Shown one piece after another: positions 61,601-64,000 of a stretch of DNA of 64,000 bases. The stretch lies in the NCBI RefSeq assembly GCF_049670895.1, contig NZ_CP187170.1, one strand, 5' to 3'. The notes below the pieces were generated by a model, which saw only the letters and a program-made list of their open reading frames with translations, had not been told where the DNA came from and ran no database searches. This DNA is from Pasteurella sp049670895 (GTDB lineage Bacteria; Pseudomonadota; Gammaproteobacteria; Enterobacterales; Pasteurellaceae). Within the stretch, counting starts at the first letter, position 1, and every line of letters starts with the position of its first letter. The translations under genes were made by a program, and so were the position numbers.

Positions 61601-63637
61601 GATATTGCAAGAAGCCAGCTGAATGAATTACACATCAAATCTAAAAGTCTGACCAATTCTGCAAATGATATTCAAACTGATACCCCTATTTATTTGCAAA
61701 GCAAACAAAATAAAGCTTCTTATAAGCGCCGTAAAAATGCTTTACAACGTATTTTAGATGGCGAAAGTGTGGTTAAAGATTTGGTCGATTACTTTGATGA
61801 ACATTGTGCATTGCCATCTGAAAAATATAAAGTTCAAGTAAGTGAGGAGGAGTTTCAGCGTTACGATCAACCTGAAAAAGGAGTCAGTCTGAATGAAGCA
61901 CAACGTAAGGCTTTCCAAAAACTGATTTCTAATGGTCCATTATCTTTATTACAAGGTCCGCCAGGAACAGGGAAAACTGAATTTATTGCCGCTTTTGTAC
62001 ATTATCTGTTTGATGTACAGAAGGTGAGAAACATTCTATTAGTTAGCCAATCGCATGAAGCCGTCAATACGGCTGCGGAGCGTATCCGTAAACACTGCCA
62101 ACGCTTGGGGACAGATTTGCAACTAGTACGATTCAGTAACCGTGAAATTGCGGACTCTGAGATTTTAGAAGATGTATTTTCGCCAAATTTAGTCGGACAA
62201 AAACGCCGACAATTGGACGTGAATAAAATCGGTAATATCTGCGGATTAGGGCGTAGTATGGGGCTACCTGAAAGCTATTTGCGTGAACGAGCGGAAATTC
62301 TGTTTGATATTGGCTCACAAATTCACCGCTACAACAAAATCGTTAAAAATTCAAAAGATGAAGAAATTGACGAGGACGAAAAGCAATTACGTAAAAAATT
62401 AGAAAAAAGCATCAAAACACAAGCCCAAACAATGGGAATACGTGAATTGGTGGAAATTGATGAAATCTTGCCAATGCTGATTAGCGAATTAAATCAAAAA
62501 TACAATATTCAACCTAATGAAAGCACACAGGCGGAAAAACTTATTAATTTAACCCAAGATATGCTAGAAGCCTTATCCAATGAACGCACCAATTATGATG
62601 AATTTTTGGCTCGTTCTCGTCAACTTGTAATTGGTACTTGTGTAGGCATTGGGCAAAAGCACATTGGCATTGCAAACAATATCTACGATTGGGTGATTGT
62701 AGACGAAGCTGCGCGCTCAATTTCCAGTGAATTGGCGATTGCTATGCAGTCAGGCACACGCATTTTATTGGTCGGTGACCACAAACAATTACCGCCTCTA
62801 TATTCGGAAGAACACAAAAATGCACTTGCCCGCCGGTTGGGGATTTCCAAACGTGGCGAAGAATTAGACCAAGCATTGGGCAGTGATTTTGAACGAGTGT
62901 TCCAATCAGAATATGGTAAACAGACCTGTGCGACACTTAAAACGCAATACCGTATGGCACCTGCGATTGGCAGTTTGGTGTCTGCTTGTTTTTATAATAA
63001 TGTTTTGGAAAATGGTAAAACCGATAATGATGTGCCCAATATTTACGCGAAGCTGCCAGAAAAACTAAAAGCCGGTGTTACTTGGTTGGATACCACTTCA
63101 TTGCCTAATTCTTATCATGAACAAGGTAAAAGTGGCAGTTTGTATAATCGTGCCGAAGCCAAAGAAATTATTAATTTGCTGCAAAGTTTCCAAAATGATG
63201 AAACGTTTATGAACAGCGATGTTGTACAACATTGTTTAGATAAAAACGAACAAGCTATCGGTGTGATTTGTATGTATGGCGAACAGAAAAAACTCATTCG
63301 CACAATGTTTAATCAAAAAAGTTGGGACGAACGTTTCCGCCGTCTGGTCAAAATTGACAGTGTGGACAGTTATCAAGGCAAAGAAAACCGAGTGATTATT
63401 TTATCGTTGACTCGCCACGATAAAACATACAGCACTGGCTTTTTGCATTTACCAAACCGCATCAATGTTGCTTTGTCTCGTGCGATGGATAGACTGATTA
63501 TTGTTGGAGCAAAAGCAGTGTGGGAACAACCCAAAAATAGCAAAACCCCACTAGCAAAAGTCTTACGCTTTATGCAAAAACAAACCCATCGGCAATATTA
63601 CGCTATTAAAACCCTGAAAAATGGAGCCAAAAAATGA
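58667..63637 (+). CDS. NERD nuclease - tandem protein kinase - UPF1-like helicase fusion, putative defence protein
   Basis: This 1656-residue protein has four recognisable parts. (1) A NERD/PD-(D/E)xK domain at about residues 35-160 with D73 and E86-x-K88 (EFDLVIITHCNVLIVELKHW). (2) A kinase-like domain at about 240-500 with HRDLGEHS (365-372), where the usual metal-binding Asn is Ser, so perhaps inactive. (3) A second kinase domain at about 515-760 with HGDLKPDN (639-646), where the catalytic residues are intact. (4) A superfamily 1 UPF1-like (COG1112) helicase at about 1080-1640 with GPPGTGKT (1097-1104), DEAA (1346-1349), GDHKQLPP, QYRM, SYQGKE and VALSRA. Kinase plus COG1112 helicase is known from type I Mokosh defence proteins. 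The extra NERD domain and second kinase make this form unusual. It contains an uptake signal (60103) and overlaps the next gene. Confidence 0.85.
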   Translation: MEIQDWGGGLTAHEIEAIEKIKQAFSEDSRNMNLSSKGKGFEALSALKSIFPWKGYSGFRFADVKERKEGEFDLVIITHCNVLIVELKHWNGQITSHKDKWYLNNRDMGRSPVSITRNKQHLLEKKLDKFKQKFTNKGLRPQVHFLVVMTGNADFSQLPENEKLHVLTLTNFLKLKNEHEFNKRFRPHPNSKTLNKDFDLFDKKIFGTDTIKPKSININGYFAEDTPIFSHPKHIFQEYLAQTENKKYQDQALLRRWDFTQINHPEAQTPDGRYRLVSREYDVLNHIKLKNKELYHTCLNYKNMPQKGEITAEHIDLFELFPQQKRFNQFVGGYSGKNLSQERRLGLVQLLLDKFSQLHKIGIAHRDLGEHSIWLSADDKITLSSFATAYFSSEQTVGDVREILEVSGDLAKKEFTLSGNIKLTPYQYDVRSLAVLAWHIIKAERISPTSIANMKAKLKEETAWYCDLLQVALSDKTFKSAVEFLDSFNQNKPNQAVDFSFDFAKLEPFTHDINYSRAYREDGDFIVETSEKEVYRSNGLLVKAWLNSDPQTDSSKARVVLHWLENMAKLAKLSPDYVPKIREFGIAKKSGCLFTVSDFIEGKTWQDICQLNLSDEHKKTLIKQFIQNIEHLHGLGFAHGDLKPDNVLITKNTDEFQIHMLDLLDFSANGQNQFNTEYSPEFNHSTEKQRDNFAVMKMACELLGVPWNKPSENFAEIATAIQQEYSDNQTAFISLARFKEVLNPKPSVPMIDIEVGGRDSFLPIEIYPENGELFVQFQESKKYPKEEVDITFIGLGGKFTAFYTISDRNFRHAISLFERSHISRTDKEKSATSLSLSLSVSHSNYSKLDKLSDYLASHEAFQNTLNQFIDEHIFRLHEKENLEEIEIIETEIVDAEISAPLIEQRPSIQKLWQAILDTETEALPSVTASEAFQRTENGEIYIPYDGEINPIDQFKRDEIVEAIGKSENGKRTFKYGVVDIARSQLNELHIKSKSLTNSANDIQTDTPIYLQSKQNKASYKRRKNALQRILDGESVVKDLVDYFDEHCALPSEKYKVQVSEEEFQRYDQPEKGVSLNEAQRKAFQKLISNGPLSLLQGPPGTGKTEFIAAFVHYLFDVQKVRNILLVSQSHEAVNTAAERIRKHCQRLGTDLQLVRFSNREIADSEILEDVFSPNLVGQKRRQLDVNKIGNICGLGRSMGLPESYLRERAEILFDIGSQIHRYNKIVKNSKDEEIDEDEKQLRKKLEKSIKTQAQTMGIRELVEIDEILPMLISELNQKYNIQPNESTQAEKLINLTQDMLEALSNERTNYDEFLARSRQLVIGTCVGIGQKHIGIANNIYDWVIVDEAARSISSELAIAMQSGTRILLVGDHKQLPPLYSEEHKNALARRLGISKRGEELDQALGSDFERVFQSEYGKQTCATLKTQYRMAPAIGSLVSACFYNNVLENGKTDNDVPNIYAKLPEKLKAGVTWLDTTSLPNSYHEQGKSGSLYNRAEAKEIINLLQSFQNDETFMNSDVVQHCLDKNEQAIGVICMYGEQKKLIRTMFNQKSWDERFRRLVKIDSVDSYQGKENRVIILSLTRHDKTYSTGFLHLPNRINVALSRAMDRLIIVGAKAVWEQPKNSKTPLAKVLRFMQKQTHRQYYAIKTLKNGAKK

Positions 63638-64000
63638 AAAAACAAAAAATACCATACAATCAAATAGATTTTGTGGTTAAAGCCCCACGATTTCGTATTG
63701 TGTTTTCCTATATGAGTGACAATGGGGTAACATTTGTGCGTGAATATTTGTTGCGTTTACTGAAAGTAACACCATGCAAACCTGAACAAATTGCCCAATA
63801 TTTCGGATTTACTCAACATGAAACTGAAATTGCCCTTGCGGACTTAGAACAAAATAGATGGATTACTTGGCGAGATGATGGTTTGATTGAGTTGTCTGCC
63901 GAAGGCTCACAATTGTTTCAAAATGAAGGTCAAGATTCGCCCATAATTCCAACATTAAAAGAGTTTGGTGGAGAATATCGTATGGAGTTGTTAGACAACA
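63634..64000 (+). CDS. Winged-helix-containing partner of the NERD-kinase-helicase, cut by window end
   Basis: The ATG at 63634 overlaps the helicase stop (ATGA), and GGAG precedes it. 122 codons are visible with no stop. The start KQKIPYNQIDFVVKAPRFRI is followed by a probable winged-helix domain (PEQIAQYFGFTQHETEIALADLEQNRWITWRDDGLIELSAEG). The rest is outside the window. Translational coupling says it belongs with the helicase. If it is a phospholipase-D-type nuclease, the pair would be Mokosh-like, but nothing visible here shows that. Confidence 0.8.
   Translation, partial: MKKQKIPYNQIDFVVKAPRFRIVFSYMSDNGVTFVREYLLRLLKVTPCKPEQIAQYFGFTQHETEIALADLEQNRWITWRDDGLIELSAEGSQLFQNEGQDSPIIPTLKEFGGEYRMELLDN

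Noticed and set aside
58667..63637. A BREX or DISARM component.
   Set aside because: No PglZ, methyltransferase or DUF1998-type partner is visible. The helicase motifs are of the UPF1-like SF1 class with fused kinases.

Overview
The window is AT-rich chromosomal DNA from a gamma-proteobacterium of the family Pasteurellaceae. The 9-base DNA uptake signal AAGTGCGGT of the Haemophilus influenzae type occurs dozens of times, in genes and as inverted pairs between genes. Many proteins (HtrB, the RsxABCDGE complex, Nth, DegS, NrdR, PntAB, Uup, SstT) closely resemble Haemophilus/Aggregatibacter/Pasteurella versions. I cannot name the species. No rRNA or tRNA gene was seen.

Layout. 1-20.6 kb is mostly core chromosome: the end of yccS, smrB, prmB, a general porin broken by an 11-bp tandem duplication, the rsxABCDGE-nth operon (RsxC carries 186-bp tandem repeats), a sodium-dependent transporter, yfbR, the degS-ribD-nrdR group, a uracil-DNA-glycosylase-like gene and pntAB. 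20.8-43.8 kb is a large accessory region built round a type III-A CRISPR-Cas system: cas10-csm2-csm3-csm4-csm5-cas6-csx16, then two CARF proteins. After these come a nucleoside/ADP-ribose-like operon (YegU-like, YegV-like, PnuC), an unknown gene, array 1 (32 repeats), cas2-cas1-cas2, an imported-looking NAD(P)H-hydrate dehydratase gene, array 2 (14 repeats, with a duplicated leader), and debris of two unrelated conjugation systems. The imported gene and both debris blocks each end at an isolated CRISPR repeat followed by a conserved cassette. 43.9-57.5 kb is core again: uup, dgt, lrgBA, a secreted nuclease, csdAE, hldE, htrB, a TorD-like chaperone, a quinone reductase, nfeD-qmcA and sstT. 57.8-64 kb holds a LexA-controlled, catalytically dead UmuD-like protein and a 1656-residue NERD-kinase-kinase-UPF1-like helicase with an overlapping partner gene cut by the window edge. 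The last two look like a defence locus.

How the parts work together. Cas10 has intact HD and GGDD motifs, and Csm3 keeps its catalytic aspartate, so the effector should cut RNA, degrade DNA and make cyclic oligoadenylate. The signal would switch on a Card1/Can2-like nuclease, could also bind a second CARF protein with no HEPN motif, and would be removed by Csx16. Almost every spacer, read as its reverse complement, has an open and protein-like frame, as expected if crRNAs pair with mRNA. The CRISPR and helicase genes already carry uptake signals, so they are probably long resident in this family. The NAD(P)H-hydrate dehydratase gene has none and is much richer in G+C.
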